From Dendrolimus kikuchii (Eukaryota > Arthropoda > Insecta > Lepidoptera > Lasiocampidae), in the NCBI GenBank assembly GCA_019925095.2, contig CM034392.1, forward strand, positions 20,130,387-20,194,386: a DNA stretch of 64,000 bases, written 5' to 3'. The first letter of the stretch is position 1. Each line of letters starts with the position of its first letter. Made by a program: the position numbers and the translations under genes. Positions 11,462 through 23,503 of the stretch are shown here, one piece after another. Under the pieces are notes generated by a model that saw nothing but the letters and a program-made list of their open reading frames with translations, was not told where the DNA came from and ran no database searches.

Positions 11462-12261
11462 GTAGTAGCTTAAAAACATTAAAAGCAAACTAAATTGTAC
11501 TTTTTGCATAATACTTGAGTGATGTTCAAATTATTAAATGCTAGTGACGCGTATAATACCCCCTAGGCACTAATATGCACTACAAAAGATTCTAATGATA
11601 TATATAATTTAATCAATTCCAATTGTTGTTTTGATAAATAATTATAACATTTCAAAAATCACAAAAATCTTTAACCATATGTTTTCGAAAAAAGATTTTA
11701 TGAATACAATTTTTCAGAACTCTCTAATTTTATAATTTACAAATAATGACAATTTCATGACGCGGTATTTATTATAAAGGTTGTCTAGGCATAAAATGGC
11801 AGAAACCTAAACCGAGCATTGTTAGGAAAACATCTGCTGGCTTATATAATTTCTGCTCAAAATGTGAAATTTTATAACAAAAATTAATATAGTAAGAGAT
11901 TATCCAGAAGCTATATAACATTAAGTAACAAAAGAAGGAGAATAGAAATTTATACAACTCCAAATCACCTCAAAGTTACGCGACATGAGATCAAGATTAG
12001 CACATTAGTAAGCGATTGAGACCACAAAAACGTTTTTAGTTCAAAAGCGCTATAAAGTTTTATACCTCCTAATAACCATTTAAAAGAATCGGCCACCAGT
12101 TTGCCTTGGCTTTTCTCAGAACATTTAGAATCGGCATTGTTCAAATAACGACACCTTCCGATTTTATATTAGGTAAGAGGTAATAATAAGACACTAATTT
12201 AAATAATATTCATGTTTCATCTTCTAATTTTTTTAACTTCAATTTTTAAATATTATTGACC
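11462..12261. other. Unassigned AT-rich DNA
   Basis: No frame or repeat family member is recognised. Confidence 0.5.
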
Positions 12262-13262
12262 GATGACGTTTGCTGTTAGGTGTGCCAGAGAAGTACGTAA
12301 GATTGATAGAAAGCATGTATGAGAATGTTAGTACACAAGTCCGATCTGCAGTAGGAACGACGAACAAGTTTCCTGTGAAGGTAGGCTTGCACCAGGGATC
12401 CGCCTTAAGTCCTTACCTGTTTCTGCTGGTCATGAATGCACTGACCGCAGAGGTACAGGATGAGGCCCCCTGGTGCATGCTCTTCGCAGGCGATATTGTC
12501 CTGGTGGATGAAGACGGAGTGGCACTTCAAAACAAACTAGACAGGTGGCGGCAAGCACTAGAGGGCGTTGGATTAAAAAAAAGCAGAACCAAAACCGAAT
12601 ACCTGTTTTGTGATTTCGGCGGGATCTATAGTGCTGTGCCTCTCAAACTACAATCAGCCACACTACCATGTAACCCAGAATTCAGATACCTTGGATCACT
12701 ACTGCAGAGCAATTGTGATATAGAGAAGGAGGTAAGGAGAAGAATAAATGTAGCATGGCTAAAGTGGAGACAGGTAATCGGTGTGACGTGCGACAAACTA
12801 ATGCCACTGAAACTAAAGGGTCAAATATATAAGTCTGTCATACGACCAGTCATGCTACACGAATGTTGGGCCACTAAAGTGATAAAACACAAATATCTCC
12901 ACTCAGCTGAGATGAAAATGTTGAGATGGATGTGTGGTGTTACAAGAATGGATAAGGTGAGAAATGAGTACATAAGGGGATCTTTGAAAGTTGCACCCGT
13001 GACTGAAAAATTGAGAGGAAGAAGACTAAGTTGGTATGGGCATATAATGAGGAGGGATGAAAGTCACGTGACAAAAAGAATGTTAAACTACAAGATGGAT
13101 GGGTACAGATGTAATGGTAGACCAAAAAAAGATGGATGGATTGTGTGAAAGATGATATGTTGATTTGTGGTGTGACAGAAGATACATGTCGGAATAGAGG
13201 AGTGTGGAAGGAAAAGACATATTGTGCCGAGTCCAAGTAATTGGGATATGGTGAAAGAAAAG
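12262..13262 (+). pseudogene. RTE-like non-LTR reverse transcriptase, 5'-truncated and mutated
   Basis: A 292-residue open frame begins inside the fingers/palm region (LLGVPEKYVRLIESMYENV), followed by GLHQGSALSPYLF (motif B). The catalytic box reads MLFAGDIVLVDE, where the family has FADD. The first aspartate codon is GGC at 12489-12491, a one-base change that should abolish polymerase activity. The thumb and C-terminal tail follow (FRYLGSLL, IRPVMLHECWA, EMKMLRWMCGVTR, LSWYGHIMRRD, GRPKK). A run of seven A at 13124-13130 appears one A short. The frame then ends early as GWIV, whereas the +1 frame continues as RWMDCVKDDM through to a TAA at 13238. The 3' end GGGATATGGTGAAAGAAA plus a GA-rich tail matches the RTE ends at 13945 and 62480. 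No endonuclease domain is present. Confidence 0.85.
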
Positions 13263-13944
13263 AGAGAGAGACCTCTCACCATGAGTGAGAGAGAGTCTCA
13301 CCATGGCGATTGTGTCGTGATTATCAAAAATCTATCTAGATTCCAATAAAAGTTATAAATCATGTAGAAAAAATCCTTTGTTTACAATAGAGTATACAAT
13401 ATTACAATATAAATGAGAATTATGTCTCATGCGATAAAGCCGTCCATTATTCAAGCGTTTTTATTAATAAGTTAAGGTTTTATTTGGTAACCCATAAAGA
13501 TTTATCTATCTATCTATTGACCTAAACCATAGTCCTTTTTCTCAATTAGCCTTATTCTACATCAAACAATTGTCAAAAATGATTCTTTCAAAATAGAACA
13601 GTATAATAGTTATTAAGTAGAGAATAGAAAAGATCAGTGACTGTCACTGACTGTATACCTTTAAATGATTTTTCAGAAAGTGAAATTCAAAATGGAGTAT
13701 CCCAATTGTTAGCACGCCCCGTAATGGATCATCTGAATGTTTGCACGAACCGGGAAACTGTAGCACCCCAATTACTGTGGCTTGTAACCTACTTTTTACG
13801 ACGCTAAAGACGCTTATTACGGTCTTCGTCGTTAGTCTACTTTTAAAAGTAAGAAAGTTCAAGATTTTTCTACAAAAAATCTTTTTACTGAGAGAATTTA
13901 ACCGTTTAAATATTATATTCCTTAATTAATTATTTCTAAAGAAA
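13263..13944. other. GA-rich tail, then unassigned DNA
   Basis: The bases 13262-13305 are a GA-rich simple repeat following the RTE 3' end. Beyond that, a (TATC)n run sits at 13500-13518 and no gene is seen. Confidence 0.45.
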
Positions 13945-14037
13945 GGTGTGACAGAAGATATATGTCAGAATAGAGGAGTGTGGAAGGAAAAGACATTTTG
14001 TGCCGACCCCAAATAATTGGGATATGGTGAAAGAAAA
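13945..14037 (+). mobile_element. RTE-like 3' end, second 5'-truncated copy
   Basis: The sequence encodes the same final residues as 13160-13240 (GVTED, NRGVWKEKT, CADPK then TAA). It ends in the same TTGGGATATGGTGAAAGAAA, only about 700 bp after the first copy and in the same orientation. Confidence 0.8.
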
Positions 14038-14111
14038 CACAGGAAATTAGTTATTTCTAAATCAGACTATTTTCAAAACTTTTTTTTAACTGGCAAATGC
14101 GTGTTGGTTTT

Positions 14112-14151
14112 GTTTGTTTACCAAAACTATGAATGGTTTTGGTAAACAAAC
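14112..14151. repeat. Perfect 16 bp hairpin
   Basis: GTTTGTTTACCAAAAC (14112-14127) is followed after an 8-base loop by its exact reverse complement (14136-14151). The function is unknown. It could be the footprint of a MITE end or a chance palindrome in AT-rich DNA. Confidence 0.7.
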
Positions 14152-16384
14152 TTCCACTGTTTTGTTATACGGCTACGGAATTATGAGAAATTTTTCCAAG
14201 TTATACTTTAACAGTTAGAAGATGGTACGGTATAAATCAGATACAAGATTTACTCAGAAACAACCAATAAAATAATGAATGGTTCACAAAAAAATACGCT
14301 GAAGAAATACAGTTGCTTTGAAATAAAAAATATACAAGTTTGAATGAAAGAATATCTCTAGTACTATCCAATTATATCAAGATATGAATTTCGTAAAGTG
14401 ATATTCCGTGATTTAATTAATTGTTTTTAATGACACGCTTTTTATCTTTGATATTAAGTTACTTTTTAATAGATCTTTGTAACCACTGATTTCCCGTAAA
14501 ATGTTTATACGTTCAATTATAAAGTTCTCTTTATTAACTATTTATACTTTGAGCCTTTTAAAAACACCTATTTCATCTATATGGTGTAAATTAATCCTTT
14601 AGAATATTTATAAAATTTGAATAAGGTTTTAAAACTTGTAAACCAGATCAATTATCATTTATTCACTCTTTAAAAAATTAGCCAAGTCTTCTTTTCTACA
14701 GATTAGCATTGGTAGAGAAGGAATAAAATGGCGAAAGATGTAAAATTAAAGAATTTTTGTATTTATTACCTATTGAATTATTGTGAATGACTTTTTTCTA
14801 ATATGACATATAATATCTATATTTATACTATTAACAAGAACAAGCATAGAAAATGAATACCTGGAAATAGCAATTACTTGAACCCTGTTTTAATTCCACT
14901 TTCAGTAATTAATATAAAACTATCTCGGTTGCGTTCTTAGTGAGGTCCAATATCAAGTAGCACTTTCAACAAAAACTGACAAGCATCCCTGCACAAAGTT
15001 GTACGTTAAACTTGTTATCTGCACTTTGTTCCGGACGCTCTCTTCGCCGTGGCTTTAATAGTTTTCGATGTCCCATTTCATGCCAACGATGCTATTCAAA
15101 CCGCAGTTGTCGATTGTTCGATAGATTTCTCTATTCAACAAACCAGTGTCTTGTTTACTTGGGAGTTAACAAATCCAATTTAACTTATGCCTACTAGATG
15201 CGGAAAAGTAACGACATGTCTTATATGTAAATATAAGGAAGTGTACTAGCTTAGACTAGCTATAATGGATGTTAAAGAATAATAATTATATAAATTGGGC
15301 AAGTGTATGTATGCAATGCAGGCACAATGAAAAATTTCACAGAGGTGATAAAACTGTAATAGATTTGGCTACTATAAAAAAAATATGAAATCAAATATAC
15401 CGTATATCTCGGAAAATTTCTTATCAGATCTTGTTGAAATCTATTTTCGTTAAGAGTATTTACTTTTAAAGCCCTAAAACCTTGATTTTTATTTGAGTTT
15501 TTTACGTTATAATTCAAGAGTTAAATGTTACGACTTTGGAAGCGAAGTTTCGCCACCTGTTTTAATTCATTATAGAACATTATCATGGTCCTTTAAATTA
15601 TGATTTATAACTACATTATAAATTTTTAAAAATACAAACCTCATTTATACGCATTGTGGTCATAGTCTTTAATTTTTTCGCAGTTTCAGAATACCATTGT
15701 GTAGCAGAATAAAATATACTAACTATATAGTCCTGTAATACATTTCATCCGTTATTGAGACAAAGACTATGTATGACATAATGGCCGAGTATCAACAGTT
15801 TCGTATAATTTCTACGGAACCGTAGAAACAATGCTTAATATTAAATTAGTGCTACAAAGCCTAGAAAAGTATTAGATAAAAGTCTAAGTCTATTAATATA
15901 AATACTTACCTCTAAGCATTACAACTATTCACCTTGAAGCAATCTGCAGACAGTAATAAAACGAAAAGAAGTTCCCGTGAGATTACAAGAAGCACGTAAT
16001 GAACTGAGTTTTATACTACATTCGAAACGTGACCAGCTTTTATTAGATATAAAATTAAATTTTAATAAACAAGTTGTCTTTGTAGACTACTGGCTGCTCT
16101 GCCGAAGACGACTGCAACTGAACTGAATAAGTATTCCCGTCAAAGACGAATGAAATCTCTTACACAAGTATTGAGCACGGATCTAATATCTGCCTTGAAT
16201 ACCGTCACGAAGTAGACCTTTCATGAGGGCATGCGAAGCCCTCTTATATGCCTTACACACCATTTTATCGTTAGCCAATAAGCTGTTGTAGTATTTGTTG
16301 GATGTGATTGATGATTGGAATGCTCGCAAAAATTAAAATCAGCGATACCAAGTGAATACTTGATACCGTTAACACTTAAACAAG
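14152..16384. other. Long unassigned AT-rich stretch
   Basis: No frame over 81 residues and no family member is recognised. A short GAGGGC...GCCCTC hairpin lies near 16224-16243. Confidence 0.5.
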
Positions 16385-16590
16385 TGTCAATGAAATATAT
16401 TAAGACAGTGTGGCAGTGGGCCGGTCACGTCTGTCGCAGGACCGACAGCCGATGGAGCAAACGAGTCCTGGAGTGGAGACCACGTCGCGGCAAACATAGC
16501 GTGGCTGGATGAGGAAGACGGGAGACTGGGATATGTGGCGCGTACTTGGGGAGGCCTACGTCCAGCAATGGACTGAGATTGGCTGAAGAA
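16385..16590 (+). pseudogene. RTE-like LINE C-terminal remnant, copy 1
   Basis: The encoded run WQWAGHVCRRTDSRWSKRVL then EWRPRRGK-SVAG, with WDMWRVLGEAYVQQWTEIG-like residues in a shifted frame, is the C-terminal end of a LINE polyprotein. The copies at 32.37 and 54.84 kb belong to the same family. Frameshifts and stops make it non-functional. It ends near TGGCTGAAGAAGATATAT. Confidence 0.75.
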
Positions 16591-17559
16591 GATATATATA
16601 TTGTTTACTTGTCTGTCTATTGTTCCTTTTCTAATGTGACTATGGGTCGCGGAAATAAATATAATTATAGACATTAAATTACACAAGCATCTGCCTTGTA
16701 CTTTAATGTTATTATTTTTGAATCGGCAAATAAGATATACATTCTATATCCCTGTGTTAATCAGTTACGTTTCTGTTATGGGTAACACACAATGGAACAC
16801 TCTCGAGCCAATCAATACAAGACACGCAAACTAGAGTAAATAAAGGACATTTTGTTTAAAAAATTAGTCCTATCTATACTTAGATTATTATACTACAGAA
16901 GCCATAAGATTGTTTCAAAAATTTCCAGGTGTTTTAATTTCAGGCTCTCATCTCTGATTCTCATTTAATTCATATTAAGCACTATAGACCACTGTCGGTT
17001 CTCGATTTCGTACAATAACATTGTAATAAAAACAGAATAAAAATAAACAGAGTATCTGAAAACATACCTGAGCCTGAAACCCTATGTCACGTATTAGATA
17101 AATGTCATGTTCGGTAAATGGCCAAAAATACCATTTTAATCTCTGAAGCGACATCTAAAACCTCGGGTGATAGATAGCAAACTTCAAACGGTTTATCTTT
17201 GTTAGAACGCCTGCAACAGGCTGCCTCAGGGCGGATGATTCCCTTTTATTTATGATATAAAAAGATTGATGAAGCGTAAAATTAAAATGCGTATTAGCAC
17301 TTCGGTAATTTTGATAAATTCAATGAAATTTCCAAAGTTTTGTAATTTTTTCAAGTCTATAACATTCATTTACACTAGTGCACATTATATGTCCTATCGA
17401 GACCGGAAAATGTCAATGGCTCCTTTCTTGAAGTTGTGCAGGTTTTATCTGGGGTAGTAAATCCAAATAGGCAGGAACAGATTCCAGGGGGAAACCACAA
17501 GAGATCCAATTGGACTGAGCAGCATTTCGGTAGGCTTCGCCAAATCTACTTGTCAATCA
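16591..17559. other. Unassigned AT-rich DNA
   Basis: No gene or repeat copy is recognised. Confidence 0.45.
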
Positions 17560-18140
17560 ATCTACAATGCTGGACGACCAAAATCTTCGAGAAATGCATC
17601 GTATCAGTCATATTATTCAGGGCCGAGACGTGGACACTGACGGCAGGATTGATCCACAAAATACACCTCGCTCAGTGAACTATGACTGAACTTCGTTCGT
17701 AATCTGTTTTATAGATAAAATCCGAAATAGGGAAGTCCGTAACAGAACCAGACTAACTGAAATAGCTCGCAAAGTTAGCAAGCTGAAGTAGCAATGAGCC
17801 AGTTAAATTTAAAGGCTTTACTCTCAAACGTCTGTCGTCGATCGTTTTCATTTCATAACTTCTTTTGCTTCTTTTTTATACTTAAGTGCATTTTACATTG
17901 TGTCTGATTATTTTTGTGTTATATATTGTATGTAGTTAGTTCTCAATAATTATTTGTCTTTCTTCTTTATTTTTCAGTATTGGGGCAAATCGAACATAGA
18001 CGAGCTAAAAAGAGCGTACTAGCGTAAGCCCTCAAGACTGATGAGCGATGAAGCAGAACTGCCTCTCGGAAACATAGTGTGTAATATCACCGGTGTGCGC
18101 TGGATGAAGAAAGTGGAAGACCAGAACATATAGCGCAAAC
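17560..18140 (+). pseudogene. RTE-like LINE remnant, copy 2, interrupted
   Basis: The segment 17590-17800 encodes a worn run resembling RAETWTLTAGLIHKI and ends near the A-K-VSKLK boundary. Related sequence resumes at about 18000 with a degraded AGCGTACTAG...GCTGGATGAAGAAAG segment, about 200 AT-rich bases later. The element appears to have been split by an insertion or heavily eroded. Confidence 0.55.
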
Positions 18141-19046
18141 TTGAGGTATATCTAATCTACGGACTCCCAATCTAAAAATTATAATATTTCAAAAGAGAGG
18201 TAGTAATAATAATAAGTAATATTTAAAGTTAATAGAATTTACATTACAATGAAAACAAAAAATAATTAATTTATTAATCCTTAGCGGTATAGATGAGTAG
18301 ACCGACGCAATATCGCTTTTCGAGGGATTAAACTAAGACGTTTATTAGGAAACGTTGCCGACTCCGAGCAGATTTCCTAAGGTTAGCCGCGGTATCTGTC
18401 CGATAAGGCTCGACAGACGCAGATAATATTGTACACCAGGAACAACGTCTGACGGAAATCCCAGCTTAATTCTTTTATATTTACTGCAGCAAATTTCAAC
18501 TGCTTTTATAATATTTATTTTAAGACGTAGTAATAGAATACATTCACGTAGTATAAAGATTAAAGTAAGCCTTTTGTTTGTTATTATTCTCAATTCACAT
18601 CCCTGACCTATAAATTGTTCTTATCCAATGTCGTATAGTTTAAGTACTTAATATAAAAATAACAATTACCTCGTAAAGAAACACTTAAAAGTCTATTTAC
18701 TAAATTTTAATACACGATGCCGCCAAGTGTCATTTTCCTCTCGTTTTTTGAGATTTAATATATAAAAGTTATTCTAAAACACAACACGGGAAAATTCAAA
18801 ATGACAGTTGTATAAATAAAACAGTTGCATTGTTTCAAATTTGAATTGTCAGGTTATAATTTATTAGACTGATAACTTTTATCTCATGATTGAAAAATCG
18901 GCCCCTAGTCAAAAAGCTTTTTTGTCAGAGAAACAATCGTGTGTGTTGGTCTCACTACAACTGTACTGAGAATAGCGTTTCCGCCTTGCCCACCCCAGCG
19001 CAGAAATAACCACTAAAAAGCCCCCTGTGCAAGCTAGGAAAACCGT
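18141..19046. other. Unassigned AT-rich DNA
   Basis: No supported gene. The 82 aa minus-strand frame at 18345-18593 has no recognisable motif. Confidence 0.45.
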
Positions 19047-19273
19047 TTTTTTATTGCAGGAGTTCAGCCGACAAGCAGACGGCCCACTTGATGGAAAGCG
19101 GTTACCATCGCCTATGGACATTTGCAACACCAAAGGTATTACCAATGCGCTGCTGCTCTCTTAAGGTAGACTGGAACCTGGTCACTAATGCCGGAACACA
19201 ACTGAAGGTTGTTATGGCGACAGACCTTAGACCAGGGGTGGTAGCCACTCAGTTGGGCAAATATCACCTGGCA
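19047..19273 (-). mobile_element. SINE-like retroposon, 5'-truncated copy 3
   Basis: The T run and ATTGCAGGAGTTCAGC lead through CAGACGGCCCACTTGATGG and CTATGGACATTTGCAACACC to TTGGGCAAATATCACCTGGC, where the family match stops. Confidence 0.75.
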
Positions 19274-19434
19274 ACCCTAACGGACAACCACCGCGTCGAA
19301 GCTGGATCTGGATCAATCCTAAAGGGGCCACTCTAAGCGTGCACTTTCAATCAAAAGGCTTCTGTTTGTAACCTACTGGATTCAATAGACTATCATTTTT
19401 CACTTACATAATATAGGCTAACTATCATGAAATA

Positions 19435-19870
19435 GAATAGAATATTCTTTATTGCACACAAGAAAATAATACACATGAGTTAACAATCATTTAACTAGTA
19501 CAATCGGCGGTCTAGTCGCTAAGAGCGATTTCTTCCAGACAACCTTCTGGACATAAGTTCATATATACATATATTAATAGTAAACAAAAATACATATACA
19601 TATTTATATACAAATATATATACATAGAGTTACAAACATATACATAAATTACTGTTTACAAATTTAGATAGTGATCTTTGAGGAGTTTATTAAAAAATGT
19701 TTATATAATGGACTTTGCACTTCTGATACTCATTAGTAATGCATTCCACAACCATACAGCCGGCACAGTAAAAGATTTCTGACAAAACTGCGTAGAATGT
19801 ACTGGCGTCATTAGTCGCAGATTTGCTAATGATCTTAAGAGCCTTGTACTACTTTCTTGAAAGAACTCAA
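19435..19870 (-). pseudogene. Non-LTR retrotransposon 3' end (jockey/CR1-like C terminus plus UTR)
   Basis: On the minus strand 19640-19860 encodes KSFTVPAVWLWNALLMSIR, a stop, then TFFNKLLKDHYL. This is the VRLWNALP...IR...FK-LK-HL tail common at the end of LINE reverse transcriptases. The 3' UTR beyond it (CTTCCAGACAACCTTCTGG on plus) recurs in worn form at 62816-62880. An AATAAAG signal is at 19446-19452 (minus). Confidence 0.65.
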
Positions 19871-19948
19871 AGCGTTCCTTTAAATAAACAAAACAATGAC
19901 CTTATTAAAATAAACCGCAGTACATCTTTTATATTTTTATTTTACACT

Positions 19949-20263
19949 AGCTGATATCCGCGACTTCGACCGCGTGGTGCGGTTTTTTTAACTATCGCAC
20001 GGGAACTCTTTAATTTTTCGGGATCAAAAGTATCCTATATGTTGCCAGGGATATAAGCTACCACTATACAAAATTTTATTTAAATTGATCCAGTTGTTTC
20101 GTAGATTAGCCGGTACAAACAGACAGACAAACAGAGAAACAAAAAATTTGAAAAAAATCTAAATTAGTTCTATTTCACTTCTTACATCCCCCTGACTCGG
20201 TTTTTATCATTTTTTATTATTGTACAAAAATTCGACCTCTACAGTTTTATTATATGTATAGAT
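19949..20263 (+). mobile_element. Short interspersed repeat of the ACTAGCTG...CCGCG type
   Basis: It begins ACTAGCTGATATCCGCGACT, carries GGGATCAAAAGTATCCTAT and GTTTCGTAGATTAGCC, a CAGACAGACAAAC run, and ends in an AT-rich tail near TATGTATAGATA. Such non-coding repeats are abundant in Lepidoptera and are sometimes grouped with Helitron-like elements (from memory). The assignment is tentative. Confidence 0.5.
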
Positions 20264-20615
20264 AGTGGTGTATTTTATGTAAATAATGGTACTAAAATAA
20301 AAAATTTAATGAAAAGACGTCTGCGAAAGTCTAAGGAAATATGAAAATAAACGAGAAAAATCCTTTTTCATTTTGTATAGAAGAATCGAAATAAGCCATT
20401 AGTTTTGAGAAGGGACGTGAATGGCGTGATACGGCTCTTTGCGCACGGTCTGTGAAAGAAAGATCAGAAATAACACTCCTTAAAATTTAATAAAATACTT
20501 CTGCTGTATTTATTCTGTTTTAATTTTACATAATTGTCTTTGTCCACGTTGAACAGGTCAGACAGATTATTTTGCTAAATATCTACAAAGATAAGTATCA
20601 ATTGCTGTTCGTTAG
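20264..20615. other. Unassigned AT-rich DNA
   Basis: Nothing is recognised. Confidence 0.45.
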
Positions 20616-21008
20616 TCTCGCTAAAACTCAAGAACGGCTGGACTGATTTGGCTATTTTTGGTTTTGAATTATTTGTATAAAAGGTAACTAAATATATAAA
20701 AAAATACTTGGAATATAGTAAAGACAACAATTTCGATTTCCCTTAGAAAATATCTCTATCTGTCAAACATTTGATTTTCGTTCCGTCGTTTAGAAATCAA
20801 TTAAATTTAAAAGTCGTTCCGAAATCAAATGAAATTTAAAAGTGAAGTTCTTTTTTATTTTTTTTGGTTTTGAATGTCAAACGTTTGATGTTCGTTCCGG
20901 TTAAGTTTTGACCACGTTTTTTACTAAAGTTGAAACATTCTGCAATTATCATTCAGCTTTTTTATTTATTGATTCTGAGACGGTACGAAGTTTGCTGGGT
21001 CAGCTAGT
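20616..21008 (-). mobile_element. Repeat family B, copy 1
   Basis: Read on minus it starts GTACTAGCTGACCCAGCAAA, then CTTCGTACCG and CGGAACGAACATCAAACG, and aligns closely with 41018-41345 and partly with 34244-34450. It is non-coding, with internal short inverted segments around CAAACGTTTGA. Confidence 0.65.
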
Positions 21009-21107
21009 ACATAATATAAACGTTATTTTCAGCAGGAAAATTCCTGTAAAAACTCGGGATAATTAATATTACTAAAAACATATATAACAACAATTGTTTT
21101 ACTAAAA

Positions 21108-21356
21108 AAAAATATTTTTATTAATCAGTGAAAATTTCGGATCGGAATCATTTGTTTTCGACCTGGCCACTTTAAACCTCTCCCAAGAAAAGTACCGTAA
21201 GATTCTTGGGATGTAAAGTAAGACAGATTTTAAGTCCGGGAATTTACTATCGATCAGCGAAAACCGCATCGAAATCGCTCCAGTACTTTTTGAGTGTATC
21301 CAGAACAAACAGACAAACACAAAAGATTTGAAACAACAGACTTACACTTATAATAT
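21108..21356 (-). mobile_element. Repeat family C, copy 1
   Basis: On minus it reads GTTTGTTCTGGATACACTC, then GCGGTTTTCGCTGATCGATA and CTTTACATCCCAAGAATC. The same order of motifs occurs at 22850-23110, 30829-31240 and 45440-45590. Confidence 0.55.
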
Positions 21357-21580
21357 TACTAGATGTGCCCGCGACGTCGTCCGCGTGGAATTTGCTTTCA
21401 AAACCCTCCGATTTTGAAACATTCTTCATTGGTGCTCCGCTTCTATTGGTCTTAGCGTGATGATATATAGCCTATAGCCTTCCTCGATAAATGGGCTATC
21501 CAACACTGAATGAATTTTTCAAATCAGACCAGCAGTTTCTGAGATTAGCGCGTTCAATCAAACAATATTAGTATATTTGG
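21357..21580 (+). mobile_element. Lepidopteran-type short repeat (ACTAGATGTGCCCGCGAC)
   Basis: The motif order is ACTAGATGTGCCCGCGAC, GTCCGCGTGGAATTTGC, ATATATAGCCTATAGCC, TTTTTCAAATCAGACC, GATTAGCGCG. The last part recurs at 22000-22139 and 44576-44672. Confidence 0.6.
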
Positions 21581-21999
21581 CTACAACACTAATACTTACA
21601 TTTTAAATATCGCGATATCTTTTGAATGAAACGTCCCAATTTAATAATTCAAAAAGTTCTAGAAAGGTATTGAATTCGTCTTGAATATGGAGTAATTTAT
21701 TTTGATAAGGATTAATACCAAGGTACAAAATAAAGAGTTTTTGAAGCGACGGCATTTTAATTATTTAAAAAAATAAAAGAAAACAATTATTGTGAGATAA
21801 CTACAATAGTTAGAAATATGGTTATGCGATATTTTTTGTAGACAATTATAAGTTCTGCAAAGTGGTAGTACATTGTTTTGTTCTATAATCAATAGTTTTC
21901 GCAGCGCACGCCGTGTAAGGATTTTTTCGAGTCAATTTGTTACACCTTGGATTACATTATTGGACTTTTAGTAAGGATCCCTATTTTTTTTTTTTAAAT
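21581..21999. other. Unassigned AT-rich DNA
   Basis: Nothing is recognised apart from a short GC-rich patch at 21900-21915. Confidence 0.45.
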
Positions 22000-22139
22000 A
22001 TAATATAGCCTATAAGCCTTCTTCGATAAATGTATTCAACACTGAAAGAATTTTTCAAATCGGACTAGCGGTTCCTGAGATTAGCGCGTTTAAACAAACA
22101 AACAAACAAACTCTTCAGCTTTATAATATTAGTATAGAT
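22000..22139 (+). mobile_element. 3' part of the same short repeat
   Basis: GCCTATAAGCCTTCTTCGAT, GAATTTTTCAAATCGGACTA, (AAAC)n and CTTTATAATATTAGTATAGA match the end of the 21357 family. Confidence 0.6.
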
Positions 22140-22225
22140 AAGTTTGAACTTATATAGTCTTATCTATAAAAGATTCAGTGAGAAACACGCTGCAAATGTT
22201 ACTGGAATTTCCATTAAGTTTTATT

Positions 22226-22366
22226 TATGGCCGGTCCTATAACATACTATTCATTCACTTGCCTTACCATCGGCTGAATTTTAACATTAAATCTTTGGAG
22301 CTTATGTTAAATTTTAACCGATAATAAGGCAAATTCACGGTTTGTAAGATATAGGAACCGGGCTTT
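22226..22366. mobile_element. Palindromic MITE, copy 1
   Basis: The left half GGCCGGTCCTATAAC...GCCTTACCATCGGCTGAATT is mirrored by AAATTTTAACCGATAATAAGGC...ATATAGGAACCGGGC, so the 140 bp element is almost entirely one hairpin. A homologous palindrome lies at 50563-50712. Confidence 0.7.
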
Positions 22367-22849
22367 AGAAAATATGTATTAAATTAGATAAATCCCAATC
22401 TGTTCAGTTTGCTCCACGCTTGAGATGCAGCCGTCTCAAAATGGAGTATTTACCCTAAAAACATTCGTTATAAATCCCTGTCAGCATATTGTGAAAGTAA
22501 GTTTGTTTTGAACTCTGTTTATTCTGTTCCCTCTTAACGACTTTTTAGTGTGTTGTATTTTTAAAAAAATGTAGTAAATAGAAAAATTTGACATAGGAAA
22601 CATTTTGTACTACCTACATCTACAGATTAGCTAAGAATTTCCTTTAAGTTAGGTTGTCTGGTAGACATCCCGTTAAGCGTTGAGGTTGCCTATTCTTTTC
22701 CAAGTATTATAATTACCTCCTACTATGGAGTTAACTAGTAGAGATACAATATCACTTGAATAACAAAGAGCCCTGAATGTGGCTTAGGACTAAGTTAAAT
22801 TAAATGAGTAGTCATATTTGGGAAGTTTAAAAATAAAGTAGCTATGTAT
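22367..22849. other. Unassigned AT-rich DNA
   Basis: Nothing is recognised. Confidence 0.45.
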
Positions 22850-23146
22850 GTATAATATTATAAAATTCTAAACATTGTCTGTACATTGAAGCTATTTGAA
22901 AAAAACAACTGGATTATATAAACGATGGAGAATATGATGCATTTTTTTTAGTTTTCTTGTCTGTTTGTTCGGGATTCACGTAAAAATTACCGGATCGATT
23001 TCGATTTGGTTTTCCTTGATCGACATCAATTCTTAGACTTAAAATCTGCGCTACTTTCTATCCCGGGAATCCCGCGGAAATATTTCTGGGAATGATTTAA
23101 AAGGGCCAAATTAAAAAAATCGAATTGCAAAATGATTTTTTTACTG

Positions 23147-23178
<32 letters not shown>
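22850..23178 (+). mobile_element. Repeat family C, copy 2, followed by (TA)n
   Basis: ATTATAAAATTCTAAACATT, ATATAAACGATGGAGAA, TTTGTTCGGGATTCACG and CCCGGGAATCCCGCGG occur in the same order as at 30829-31110. A (TA)n run at 23149-23177 abuts the BEL element. Confidence 0.65.
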
Positions 23179-23181
<3 letters not shown>

Positions 23182-23182
<1 letters not shown>

Positions 23183-23457
23183 GTACCTTTACACCCTAGC
23201 CACGGACTTATCGCTGTGAGGGACGGGTAAGTGCAACGCGATAGACGTAAAATACAGAATTATTAAGATGTATGAAGCATGCTACGAGTCGTCACGCGCC
23301 GGCGCGCGGGGTCAATCACTGTCGTGTCGCTCGTTAGTTAGTACTTCGTGGCCAATGTCTTTACGACGGATCGATTCAGACTGATCGTTGAGACGCGGAA
23401 GTGCGGGGTAAATTACTTTTTCGGGGAATCATCGTTCGTTACGCGGTGGCGTGAACA
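23182..23457 (-). repeat. Putative 3' LTR
   Basis: It starts TGTTCACGCC directly after the Pol 3' region and ends GTACA, giving a TGT...ACA frame as in BEL elements. The bases 23354-23457 match 30077-30180 over all 104 positions by eye, but 23182-23353 has no counterpart at the other end. A GC-rich core CGCGCCGGCGCGCG is at 23296-23309. The tract just upstream (plus 23458-23477) is GGGGCCC-palindromic rather than a plain polypurine tract. Confidence 0.6.
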
Positions 23458-23503
23458 TCCTGGGGCCCGGGGAAAAGGTGACGGCTCCCATTTATAGTGC
23501 TGA

